Translations under genes and position numbers: made by a program
Shown: positions 43,784-51,679 of the stretch, one piece after another
How the letters are laid out: every line of letters begins with the position of its first letter
Position numbering within the stretch: the stretch's first letter is position 1
Notes under the pieces: generated by a model
The model's input: only the letters and a program-made list of their open reading frames with translations
What the model was told of the DNA's origin: nothing
The model's database searches: none
Assembly: GCA_017522945.1 (NCBI GenBank)
Contig: JAFWXT010000060.1
Span: forward strand, 1 to 51,815
DNA length: 51,815 nt
Direction of reading: 5' to 3'
DNA from: Clostridia bacterium
Lineage (GTDB): Bacteria > Bacillota > Clostridia > Christensenellales > Borkfalkiaceae

Positions 43784-44869
43784 ATGAAGGTGTTAAAAAT
43801 TTTAGGATGGGTTTGCTTATTTTCAGTATTTTCAATGCTTCTGCAAGGGTTTTCAATGATGCAAAGTCCTGAAGTACCCGACCCTAGAATAGCTTACGTT
43901 TATTTTGCAATGGCGGGATTTTTTGCGATTCTTGCTTTAATATTTTTGTGTATTAAGGGCAAGAAGGATGAATCTTCTTCACGCAGTGGCAAAAAAATTA
44001 ACGAAAATTATTACAAGAAACGCGGTAAAAGTGCAAATTATAAGTTAAGAGTTTTTATCTCTTTCATTTTATCGTTTGGCGTTGCGATAGCAATTGCATA
44101 TTTCTTACCAGATAGAATGAAAACCTTTGAACTTATAGGTGGCACGGTTTGGAAGTACATAATCTTCTTTGGTATATTCTTCTTAGCTTTCGCTATTTAT
44201 TCGGGTAGAGAAATAAGATATTTTGAAAATGCCGACCTATTTATAAATACAAATTGTTTTATACCTTTCACTAAAGGTGTAAATTTAGGTAATTTTATAG
44301 TGTATAGGTTTAGAAGTTGGTTTCCAGGTATATTTTCAAAAGGTCCGTTAGTTTATACAACGGAAGAAAAGGGTACGGCAACAAGAAGAAAAATTTATAT
44401 GTATATAATTACGGTAGTTAAATATGTTTGTCCGTTCCTTGCTCTAATAGGTTTTGCTTCGGCGTTGCTTGGAATATTCCAAAACGGAATTGAAATGTTT
44501 AGCCCTGAATTTGCGGTTGCTAGCTTTGGTAGTATTTGTGGCCTTTTAATTTTATGTTTAGGCCCAACGCTCGACGTGTTCTTTTATGCTATTGGAAAAA
44601 TGTTTCCTTTACGTGAATCGGCAACTTATGAAATTACTACCTATTATGAAGGTGGTAAGGTTGAAAAAAGAACGGAAATCAGAACTAATATTATAGCTAT
44701 TATGATTGGCGCATTTGCTGTTTACGTTTATTGTTCTGGGTGGTTTTGGTATATTTGCGCTTGTAATATGGCGCGTGTAAAAGATACTAATAAACTTATG
44801 GCTTACGGTAGAAAAGCGGGTAGAAAGGCTAATTTTGTTGAATATTATTTAGATGAAAATGCTAACTAA
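43784..44869 (+). CDS. multispanning membrane protein of unknown function
   Basis: 361 residues. Transmembrane helices at about 5-22, 37-57, 90-108, 120-138, 205-232, 245-275 and 300-325, separated by a basic Ser/Lys-rich loop (KGKKDESSSRSGKKINENYYKKRGK). No family or transporter motif recognised. AAAGGAG precedes the ATG by seven bases. It lies inside the carbohydrate cluster between the esterase and GH4 genes, but separate regulatory sequences on both sides argue for a monocistronic gene. The 91-bp terminator repeat follows it. Confidence 0.7.
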   Translation: MKVLKILGWVCLFSVFSMLLQGFSMMQSPEVPDPRIAYVYFAMAGFFAILALIFLCIKGKKDESSSRSGKKINENYYKKRGKSANYKLRVFISFILSFGVAIAIAYFLPDRMKTFELIGGTVWKYIIFFGIFFLAFAIYSGREIRYFENADLFINTNCFIPFTKGVNLGNFIVYRFRSWFPGIFSKGPLVYTTEEKGTATRRKIYMYIITVVKYVCPFLALIGFASALLGIFQNGIEMFSPEFAVASFGSICGLLILCLGPTLDVFFYAIGKMFPLRESATYEITTYYEGGKVEKRTEIRTNIIAIMIGAFAVYVYCSGWFWYICACNMARVKDTNKLMAYGRKAGRKANFVEYYLDENAN

Positions 44870-44884
44870 AATTAAATAATTATA

Positions 44885-44975
44885 TAAAAAAGAGCAGTGA
44901 GTACGCGTGGTACAAACTGCTCTTAATATTTTATTCAAAAGTGCCGTTAACGGGCTTATAGATAGACTATTTGTT
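44885..44975 (+). repeat. 91-bp exact repeat, copy 1, containing a terminator
   Basis: Identical to 49599-49689. It comprises an A-run, a hairpin GAGCAGT...ACTGCTC (44892-44922) with inner GTAC/GTAC, a T-rich stretch, then GTGCCGTTAACGGGCTTATAG, an instance of the dispersed motif. Confidence 0.9.
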
Positions 44976-45056
44976 TACATCGTAAGCGGTGCAACAATAA
45001 ATTTACGCATTTTTTAACTTTGTTGCAGTAAAAGATTTTATGTTTTTTTTGAAAAT

Positions 45057-45083
45057 GGCTAAACAAGTTTAAACTTGTTAGCT
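45057..45083. promoter_or_regulatory. long palindrome, possible operator or hairpin
   Basis: An imperfect 27-bp palindrome centred on AACAAGTTTAAACTTGTT (45062-45079) lies about 30 bases upstream of the GH4 promoter. The stretch 44976-45056 shows nothing else. Confidence 0.45.
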
Positions 45084-45112
45084 AATTAAATGCATCATAT
45101 TTACTATATTTA

Positions 45113-45162
45113 TTGTCGAAACTGCTATATACATTCTATACTATTTATGTTAGAATGTATAT
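45113..45162 (+). promoter_or_regulatory. promoter and inverted-repeat operator of the GH4 operon
   Basis: TTGTCG (45113-45118) and TATACT (45137-45142) are 18 bases apart. ATATACATTCTA (45127-45138) and TAGAATGTATAT (45151-45162) are perfect inverted arms 12 bases apart, overlapping the -10. Further TGTATA copies follow to 45191. Confidence 0.6.
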
Positions 45163-45263
45163 AAATATGTATATCAATATGTATAAGAAGTTATATGTAA
45201 CACTATAAAAAATACTATTTGGTTTAAATAGCAAAAATACAATAATTTAGGTAGGTAATTTTA

Positions 45264-46670
45264 ATGACACAAACTTTTAAAGACGTAAAGAACGTGCAAA
45301 TCGCATATATTGGTGGTGGTTCACGAGCATGGGCGCACAATCTTATGAACGACTTAGCACTTGATGGTGAAATCGCGGGTATGGTAAGATTGTACGATAT
45401 TGATTATGAGGGTGCAAAAATCAATGAAAAAATTGGTAATACACTTTCCGCGCGTGAAGACGTTTTGGGTAAATGGGAATATAAGGCATACAAAAATATC
45501 GGTGAAGCCTTAACAGGCGCTGATTTCGTTGTCATTTCTATTCTTCCAGGTACTTTTGACGAAATGCATAGCGACGTACATCATCCAGAAAAATACGGCA
45601 TTTATCAACCGGTTGGCGATACTACTGGCCCTGGTGGAATAATAAGAGCGCTTCGTTGCTTGCCTATGTTTAGAGATATTGCTTTAGCAGTTAAAGAATA
45701 TTGTCCAGACGCTTGGGTTATTAACTTTACAAATCCTATGTCGGCATGCGTTAAAACTTTATACAAGGTATTCCCAGAAATTAAAGCTTTTGGTTGTTGT
45801 CACGAAGTTTTTGGTACTCAAAAATTGCTAATTAAAATTTTGGAAGAAAAGTACGGTATTAAAGCTGTTCGTGATGAAATTCGCGTTAATATAGTTGGTG
45901 TAAACCACTTTACTTTCTTAACCGAAGCAAAATATAAAGGAACTGATTTACTTCCTATTTACAACGCATATATCGACGAGCATCCAAACGGCCTTGAACA
46001 AAGCGTTGAAGCAAAGCATTGGGCAAACGGCGCGTACGTTACTAAAGAATTAGTAAAGTTTACCTTATTTAAACGCTATGGCGCAATTGCTGCTGCTGGC
46101 GACAGACACCTTGCCGAATTTTGCCCAGGTAAATGGTTTTTAGAAAGTAAGGATGCTGTTGAAAATAAGTACGGGTTTTCGCTTACTACGGTTGATTGGC
46201 GTAAAATTGAATTAGAACAAAGAAAACAAAAGGCGCTTGATTATTATAATGGCGCGCCATTCCAACTACGCGATACAGGCGAAGAAACCGTTCGACAAAT
46301 CAAAGCTCTTTTAGGTCTTGGCGATTTCGTTACAAACGTAAATATTCCAAACGATGGTCAAGTTGAAAATAATCCCCTTGGCTCAATCGTTGAAACAAAC
46401 GCCTTTTTTAGCGGTAACAGTATAAGACCAGTTTACGCAGGTAAAGTTCCAACTGCTTTAAACGCTTTAATTATGCGAATTATTGAAGAACAAGAAACCG
46501 TTGTTGAAGCTGCTTTATCGGGCGACTATGAAAAGGCGTTCATAGCATTTTTAAACAACCCTAATATGTGTTTAGAGCCTGATCAAGCAAGAAAGTTGTT
46601 TGATGAAATGCTTGAAAACACAAAAGAATATCTACCTTACTATAACGATTACCTAAGAACACGTAAGTAA
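45264..46670 (+). CDS. glycoside hydrolase family 4 (alpha-galacturonidase/alpha-glucosidase type)
   Basis: 468 residues. An N-terminal Rossmann motif for NAD, IAYIGGGSRAW (about residues 13-23), GADFVVISILPG, the GDTTGPGGIIRALR segment, VINFTNPMSACVKTL, GCCHEVFG (Mn-ligand cysteine-histidine region) and NIVGVNHFTFL are GH4 hallmarks. GH4 enzymes cleave by NAD-dependent oxidation at C3 and elimination, needing Mn2+. The residues after CH differ between specificities; LplD-like alpha-galacturonidase is my preferred reading given the rhamnosidase nearby. AGGTAGG precedes the ATG. First gene of an operon with the next two genes (gaps of 27 and 19 bases). Confidence 0.88.
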   Translation: MTQTFKDVKNVQIAYIGGGSRAWAHNLMNDLALDGEIAGMVRLYDIDYEGAKINEKIGNTLSAREDVLGKWEYKAYKNIGEALTGADFVVISILPGTFDEMHSDVHHPEKYGIYQPVGDTTGPGGIIRALRCLPMFRDIALAVKEYCPDAWVINFTNPMSACVKTLYKVFPEIKAFGCCHEVFGTQKLLIKILEEKYGIKAVRDEIRVNIVGVNHFTFLTEAKYKGTDLLPIYNAYIDEHPNGLEQSVEAKHWANGAYVTKELVKFTLFKRYGAIAAAGDRHLAEFCPGKWFLESKDAVENKYGFSLTTVDWRKIELEQRKQKALDYYNGAPFQLRDTGEETVRQIKALLGLGDFVTNVNIPNDGQVENNPLGSIVETNAFFSGNSIRPVYAGKVPTALNALIMRIIEEQETVVEAALSGDYEKAFIAFLNNPNMCLEPDQARKLFDEMLENTKEYLPYYNDYLRTRK

Positions 46671-46697
46671 TTCGTTTACATTTAAAGGGGTTTTATT

Positions 46698-48107
46698 ATG
46701 AGTAAAGAATGTTTGTTTTATTGCTATAACTGTCCTACTTCGGGCTATTATACCATTAATGGATACAAATATTTTGCAGGTGAAGACTTCCGCAATGAAA
46801 AAAGATATAAAGAATATTTAGATTGCGGTTTTAATATGGTTCAAGCAAGGGGCGAAAACTCTTATAAGGGCGAACCCTGGGAAGGTAGTAATTGTGAGCG
46901 CGTATTCAAAGAAGCCTTAAAAGCAGGTTGCGATAAAATTTTAGTAACCGACGGGCGTTTTGATACTTGGATGAGAAAGGAAGCTAACCTTATCGGCGAA
47001 GGGTGTATGTTTGCAAGCGAAGAGGAACTTGACAAAGAAGTTGCTGAATGTGTTGCACCATATTGTAATCAAAAAGGGTTTTACGGTATTCAACTTTTTG
47101 ATGAGCCAGTTTACGATCAGTTTTTAGTTTACGGTCAAATAATGCGCTCGATAAAAAGAGTTCTTCCTAACACCTATATTCAAAGTAATCTATTACCTTT
47201 AGGCGCGCGTGATAATTTACTTCGCCCACAAAAATTAACCGAATTTTTTACCGATGCAACTGAAAAGATTGCGACTGAAAATATTGGTTATCAAGACGTT
47301 TATAAAAAATACGTTGAAGATTTTGTTAAATTTACTGGAGCTGACAATATTCATTTTGATGAATATCCATTTCGTAGAGAGTATATTATAAGCGGTAATA
47401 CTTTGGCTAACTATCAACTTGTTGCAAGATTATGTCAAGAAAAAAATATTGAGTTCCGCGTTGTTTTACAATCGTTTGCTCATATTTGGAACGGAACTAT
47501 GCACAATCGCAAAATGGTTGAAAGCGATATGTATTGGCAAACCAATCTTGCTATGGGATTTGGTGTTCGCGATTATTCTTTTTATACCTATATGGCAAAA
47601 CCCGACTTTCGCTATCAAGAGGGCGGTATGGGCGAAATGGATGGAGCGGCTTTTATAAATCTTGACGGTTCGCAAACCGCGCTTTACGGCTATACTAAGC
47701 GCATTATTGCCGAAATGAAAAAGTTTTTGAAGATTAGCACTAACTATAATTACGTTAGTTCGCACTTCGTTGCAGAAGAAGGCAAAACTGCACAAGATTA
47801 CGATTGGACTAAGTATGCCTACGAATATTTGCCTTGCCCAGTTGATGCAAAAATCAGCCGTGGCGTTATGCTTGTTACAAAACAAATTAACGGCGAAGAT
47901 GAACTTTATATGTTTGAAAACCTTAGTAACGTTAAGGACGAATTGTTTGATAACGTGCCACCTTCTGTGTTAACACTAAATCTACCAGATGGTGAAAAAG
48001 CTTTTTATTTTAGGGGCGAAAAAATTGAGCTTAAGCAAAGCGCTAAAGGCGAATATACCTTTGATTTAAAGGTTGGAGATGCTCTTTTTGTAGAAATTAA
48101 AAAATAA
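46698..48107 (+). CDS. TIM-barrel glycoside hydrolase-like protein, unassigned
   Basis: 469 residues, no signal peptide. The pattern is that of a clan GH-A TIM barrel: GFNMVQARG, CDKILVTDGRFD, GFYGIQLFDEPVYDQF (a glutamate on strand 4), then NIHFDEYPFR (second acidic pair) and FRVVLQSFAH. A small beta domain closes the chain (from about residue 385, GVMLVTKQINGEDELYMFEN). It resembles GH42/DUF4091-like proteins but I cannot assign a family. AAAGGGG precedes the ATG. It lies between GH4 and alpha-rhamnosidase genes, so action on an imported oligosaccharide is likely. Confidence 0.7.
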   Translation: MSKECLFYCYNCPTSGYYTINGYKYFAGEDFRNEKRYKEYLDCGFNMVQARGENSYKGEPWEGSNCERVFKEALKAGCDKILVTDGRFDTWMRKEANLIGEGCMFASEEELDKEVAECVAPYCNQKGFYGIQLFDEPVYDQFLVYGQIMRSIKRVLPNTYIQSNLLPLGARDNLLRPQKLTEFFTDATEKIATENIGYQDVYKKYVEDFVKFTGADNIHFDEYPFRREYIISGNTLANYQLVARLCQEKNIEFRVVLQSFAHIWNGTMHNRKMVESDMYWQTNLAMGFGVRDYSFYTYMAKPDFRYQEGGMGEMDGAAFINLDGSQTALYGYTKRIIAEMKKFLKISTNYNYVSSHFVAEEGKTAQDYDWTKYAYEYLPCPVDAKISRGVMLVTKQINGEDELYMFENLSNVKDELFDNVPPSVLTLNLPDGEKAFYFRGEKIELKQSAKGEYTFDLKVGDALFVEIKK

Positions 48108-48126
48108 TGCTATAAGCGAGATAAAA

Positions 48127-49554
48127 ATGAAAGAATATTTATTACCAACAAGAGTAGTTGATTATAAAGGCGTAGTAAACGCCGAGGCATTATACAAGAA
48201 AAAGGCGTTTTACGGCATACATAACTCGGATGATAGCACTTGGCACGAATATACTAAATTAGAAGATAAAGGTTCGTATATAGTTCTTGATTTTGGCAAG
48301 GAAATGCACGGCGGTATAAGAATTTTAACGGGTTGGATATATTATGCAACTTGTAAAGTAAGGATTCGCTTTGGCGAAAGTTTAGGCGAAGTTAATTCTT
48401 CTATTGGTGAGAAAAATGCCGTTAATGCACATAGTCCGCGCGATTTTGAAACTATTATTACAGCATCAGGTGATTTAACCATAGGACAAACGGGCTTTCG
48501 CTTTGTTAGAATTGACGTTTTAGAAGAAAAATACGTTCATTTTATAAATATTTTCTGTGAAAATAATATTTTTAAGAAAAAACCTATTTATACCTATAAC
48601 GGTAGCGATAAGCGTATTAAAGATATTTTTGAAGTGGCTAAAAGAACGGTTGATCTTTGTTCTGCAAGCGGTTATATTTGGGATGGTATCAAACGTGACC
48701 GCCTTGTATGGGTTGGCGATTTAGCACCCGAGATAATGGCGCTTACTTCTATTTACGGCAGATTACCTTTAATTGAAAGAAGTTTAAACCTTGGCAAAAA
48801 GTTAGCTCCACTTCCAAAAGTAATGAACAGAATTGCCACCTATTCGGCTTGGTGGATTATTATTCTTGCCGATTATTATAAAGAGTTTAAATGTGGCGAT
48901 TTTATTAAAAAGAATTTAAGCTATTTAGTTGGGTTAATCGACCTATTCGATGACTTAATTGATAAAAATGGCAATTTAAATCCAAATTATAGATACCTTG
49001 TTGACTGGCCAACAAAAGATACGCCCGATGAAGAAGTTGGAATTAGAACAATTTTTATTATGGGGCTAAATAGCGCGATTTATTTATTAAATGAATTTGG
49101 CTTAAATACGTATAAAGCTGAAAAAGTTAAAGATAAATTTTTAATTAAACCTTTAACCGTAACATGTAAAAAACAGGTTATTGCGCTAAAATATTTTGCG
49201 CTTGGTAAGATAAGTGATGAAGAATATAATATGCTTATTGATGGCAGAGCAAAAGGCTTTTCAACATTTATGAGTTATTATATTTTATCGGCAATTGCTT
49301 CGCGTAATAAGGCATTGGCTATTGATTTAATGAAAGAATATTACGGCGCAATGCTCGATAGGGGCGCAACTTCTTTTTGGGAAGACTTTAATATGGATTG
49401 GCTTGAAGGCTCAGGCAGAATTGACGAGATTGACCTAACCAAAAAAGATATTCACGGCGACTATGGCGCATTTTGTTACGTTGGTTTTCGCCATAGTTTG
49501 TGTCACGGTTGGTCGGCTGGCGTTGTTAAGTTTATTAAAGAAAACTGTAAATAA
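48127..49554 (+). CDS. alpha-L-rhamnosidase-like six-hairpin hydrolase
   Basis: 475 residues, shorter than classical GH78 enzymes. Residues 1-150 form a beta-sandwich (YIVLDFGKEMHGGIRILTG...RIRFGESLGE). Residues 155-475 are an (alpha/alpha)6 barrel with WDGIKRDRLVWVGDLAPE, matching DGxxRDRxxWxGD of bacterial alpha-L-rhamnosidases including the general acid, GATSFWEDFN, and SLCHGWSAG. It should release L-rhamnose from oligosaccharides in the cytoplasm. The Shine-Dalgarno is weak (AAGCGAG). Last gene of the GH4 operon; the repeat at 49599 supplies the terminator. Confidence 0.85.
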   Translation: MKEYLLPTRVVDYKGVVNAEALYKKKAFYGIHNSDDSTWHEYTKLEDKGSYIVLDFGKEMHGGIRILTGWIYYATCKVRIRFGESLGEVNSSIGEKNAVNAHSPRDFETIITASGDLTIGQTGFRFVRIDVLEEKYVHFINIFCENNIFKKKPIYTYNGSDKRIKDIFEVAKRTVDLCSASGYIWDGIKRDRLVWVGDLAPEIMALTSIYGRLPLIERSLNLGKKLAPLPKVMNRIATYSAWWIIILADYYKEFKCGDFIKKNLSYLVGLIDLFDDLIDKNGNLNPNYRYLVDWPTKDTPDEEVGIRTIFIMGLNSAIYLLNEFGLNTYKAEKVKDKFLIKPLTVTCKKQVIALKYFALGKISDEEYNMLIDGRAKGFSTFMSYYILSAIASRNKALAIDLMKEYYGAMLDRGATSFWEDFNMDWLEGSGRIDEIDLTKKDIHGDYGAFCYVGFRHSLCHGWSAGVVKFIKENCK

Positions 49555-49598
49555 GGGCTGTTACCTATAAATAATAATTACAAAAAACACAAAATAAT

Positions 49599-49689
49599 TA
49601 AAAAAGAGCAGTGAGTACGCGTGGTACAAACTGCTCTTAATATTTTATTCAAAAGTGCCGTTAACGGGCTTATAGATAGACTATTTGTT
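49599..49689 (+). repeat. 91-bp exact repeat, copy 2, overlapping the glycosyltransferase 3' end
   Basis: Identical to 44885-44975. Its last nine bases (49681-49689) are the stop codon and final codons of the minus-strand glycosyltransferase, so the repeat has supplied or replaced that gene's 3' end. Confidence 0.9.
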
Positions 49690-50631
49690 GTTTTCTTGGT
49701 CGTTTATATTAGTATCTTGACAAATATAAACGGGGCGATTTTTAACTTCAAGGTGAATTTTTGCAACGTATTCTCCAAGTACGCCTAAAAGTAGCATAAT
49801 AAGCCCACTTACAAATCCTATGCCTTCGCCAAGATATAAAAATGGTGAAACGCCAATACCGCATAAATCAACTATAAGTGTGGCTATTGCACCAAAAAAT
49901 GATGCAAAAGTAAAGAAAATGCCAAACCCAGTTGCTATTTTAAGCGGTGCGTTTGAAAAGGCAATAATGCCCGAAATCGCATACTTTAAAAGTTTGAAAA
50001 AGGACCATTTTGTTTCGCCCGAAACTCTTTCAATATTTTCATATTCAAGCCATTTGGTTTTAAAACCGACCCAACCGAAAATACCCTTTGTAAAACGATT
50101 GTATTCACTCATTGATAAAACGGCGTTAACAACCTTTCTTGTCATTAATCGATAATCTCTTGCGCCGTCAACAAGTTCGGCATCAGAAATCTTGTTCATT
50201 ATTTTATAAAACTTTCTTGCAAAGAATGAACGTATAGGAGGTTCGCCCTTGCGTGTAACGCGCCTTGTAGCAACCGAATCGTAGCCCTCTTCTTTTATTG
50301 CCTTAAACATTTCGGGAAGTAGAGAAGGTGGGTCTTGAAGGTCGGCATCCATAAGTGTAACGTAATCGCCCGAAGCGTTTTTTAGCCCCGCGTAGATTGC
50401 AGATTCTTTGCCAAAATTACGCGAAAAAGAAATATATTTAACTCTTTCATCCTTGCTTGCAAGTTCTTTAATATAGTTAAGAGTGCCGTCTTTCGAGCCA
50501 TCATCAACTAAAAGAAGCTCGAAATCTTGCTCACTCATAAGTTCACTAACCTTAACAAATTCAGGGTAAAAATAGGGTAGGGCTTCTTGCTCGTTATAGC
50601 AGGGCACAACTATGGTAATTTTTTCTTTCAT
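49681..50631 (-). CDS. family 2 glycosyltransferase, polyprenyl-phosphate sugar type
   Basis: 316 residues. GT-A domain with TIVVPCYNEQEALP, LLLVDDGSKDGT, ISFSRNFGKESAIYAG, LMDADLQDPP (DxD), DSVATRR and RVSGETKWSFFKLLKYA, followed by two C-terminal transmembrane helices (about 220-250 and 258-290). This is the GtrB/YkoT/dolichol-phosphate-mannose synthase-like group that loads a sugar onto undecaprenyl phosphate for glycosylation of lipids or wall polymers. GGAG precedes ATG 50631 by five bases; a GTG six bases earlier overlaps it. No flippase (GtrA) is adjacent. Confidence 0.92.
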   Translation of the reverse strand: MKEKITIVVPCYNEQEALPYFYPEFVKVSELMSEQDFELLLVDDGSKDGTLNYIKELASKDERVKYISFSRNFGKESAIYAGLKNASGDYVTLMDADLQDPPSLLPEMFKAIKEEGYDSVATRRVTRKGEPPIRSFFARKFYKIMNKISDAELVDGARDYRLMTRKVVNAVLSMSEYNRFTKGIFGWVGFKTKWLEYENIERVSGETKWSFFKLLKYAISGIIAFSNAPLKIATGFGIFFTFASFFGAIATLIVDLCGIGVSPFLYLGEGIGFVSGLIMLLLGVLGEYVAKIHLEVKNRPVYICQDTNINDQENNK

Positions 50632-50801
50632 ACTCACTCCAAAAGGTGCGCAAAATTTAGCGTTTAGGCTTAATTATGGGCGCAATTAAAATTATAATAA
50701 GAATATACCACTATTTTTTTATATTGTCAAGTATTTGATTTTTTTGTGGCAATTATTTTGTTTATAAGCAAAGTTTTTATTGTTTAAAATTAAAAAACTG
50801 C

Positions 50802-50830
50802 TTGATAAAAACAAAAAAGTGTGTTATACT
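50802..50830 (+). promoter_or_regulatory. promoter of the structured RNA
   Basis: TTGATA (50802-50807) and TATACT (50825-50830) are 17 bases apart; the expected start is the G at 50837, exactly the first base of the closing stem. Confidence 0.8.
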
Positions 50831-50836
50831 AATTAT

Positions 50837-51042
50837 GCTCAACAAATTTAATAGTTTTTAACGAGTAGCTTTTATTAGGGGTATATTATACCCTTTTTTA
50901 TGCATACTACTACAATGAATTTGATAAAAATGCAAATTCCACGTGGTAGAATGCAGGGTTACTCTTGTACTATTGTAGATTTGTTGAGCGACAATCGGAG
51001 TTTGCGTTTTTTGTGCGCCCGCTTCGGTTGGCGCACTTTTTT
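50837..51042 (+). ncRNA. structured RNA with 6S-like architecture
   Basis: GCTCAACAAAT (50837-50847) pairs perfectly with ATTTGTTGAGC (50979-50989), extended by AATAG/CTATT. Inside are GAGTA/TACTC, a small GGGTATA/TATACCC hairpin in the 5' strand of a bubble, and a long terminal hairpin GCAT-CTACTAC-GAATTTG / CAAATTC-GTGGTAG-ATGC (50901-50955). A terminator GTGCGCC...GGCGCAC (51013-51036) with Ts follows. A rod with a closing stem, central bubble and terminal stem, about 200 bases and its own promoter, fits 6S RNA (ssrS/bsrA). A leader of the gene at 51071 is the alternative. Confidence 0.55.
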
Positions 51043-51045
51043 ATT
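51013..51045 (+). terminator. terminator of the structured RNA
   Basis: GTGCGCC (51013-51019) and GGCGCAC (51030-51036) around a CTTCGG-containing loop, then six Ts. Confidence 0.85.
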
Positions 51046-51070
51046 TTATTAAAGTTTGAAGGGGTATATT

Positions 51071-51637
51071 ATGCAAAAATTCAAGTATTTATTTAAAGAG
51101 AAAGAAACTTTAAGTAATTTAAACGAACTTAATAATTTAGGTGAAGAAGGCTGGGAACTTGTTGGGGTAAGCGACGAACAAACAAATAAAGCTATTTTTA
51201 AAAAAACAATTTATTGTTATAATGATAAATACGAAACAGTTGGTATAGAGGATAGGTGCGAATTAAAAATTTATGAAAATAATGATATAGCCGTTATTTT
51301 TCAAGGTATCGAGCTACGCGAGTTTTTGATTAGCGGATTGGGTTTTGCTGCAAGGCTTCTTATAGAAAACAAAACTGGGCATACAATTGATGTTAATGCG
51401 CTTAAAGTTAAATTAAACGGTTTTTTTGTAGCAAAAGAACTTCCTATTTCAAGAGATTTGCCGGCTAAAAAAAGGCGTTTAGACCTTTTTAGGTTAGATA
51501 TCCCCACACTAAAGAATTATGAAGTTTATTCAATTTCGGATATGCGCGTTTTAGAGTTTCAAATATCATATATAACCGTAGATGGAAGAATAAAAAACAC
51601 AAGTGAAATTATTAAAATCGAACCATTTGAATTTTAA
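51071..51637 (+). CDS. protein with N-terminal DUF4177-like motif
   Basis: 188 residues. Residues 1-40 (MQKFKYLFKEKETLSNLNELNNLGEEGWELVGVSD) match the DUF4177 core, LNxLGxEGWELVxV. The rest (about 50-188) is a beta-rich domain (AVIFQGIELREFLI, ARLLIENKTGHTIDV, VLEFQISYITVDGRI) of unknown function that looks like an Ig-like or carbohydrate/peptide-binding fold. GAAGGGG precedes ATG 51071 by seven bases. The half-terminator interrupted by the downstream IS starts 24 bases after its stop, so this gene's natural terminator is the one the IS has split. Confidence 0.7.
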   Translation: MQKFKYLFKEKETLSNLNELNNLGEEGWELVGVSDEQTNKAIFKKTIYCYNDKYETVGIEDRCELKIYENNDIAVIFQGIELREFLISGLGFAARLLIENKTGHTIDVNALKVKLNGFFVAKELPISRDLPAKKRRLDLFRLDIPTLKNYEVYSISDMRVLEFQISYITVDGRIKNTSEIIKIEPFEF

Positions 51638-51660
51638 TAATTTTTGCCTATTTATAAAGC

Positions 51661-51677
51661 AAAGGATAGCAAAATTT
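51661..51677 (+). terminator. left half of a terminator interrupted by the IS
   Basis: AAAGGATAGCAAAATTT is the same left arm as the complete terminator at 35626; its partner arm is missing because the IS begins within a few bases. Confidence 0.6.
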
Positions 51678-51679
51678 GA

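Noticed and set aside
50878..50899. Independent terminator GGGTATA/TATACCC plus T-run
   Set aside because: It lies inside the perfectly closed RNA fold 50837-50989 and is better read as the small hairpin in the 5' strand of the central bubble, though premature termination there is possible.
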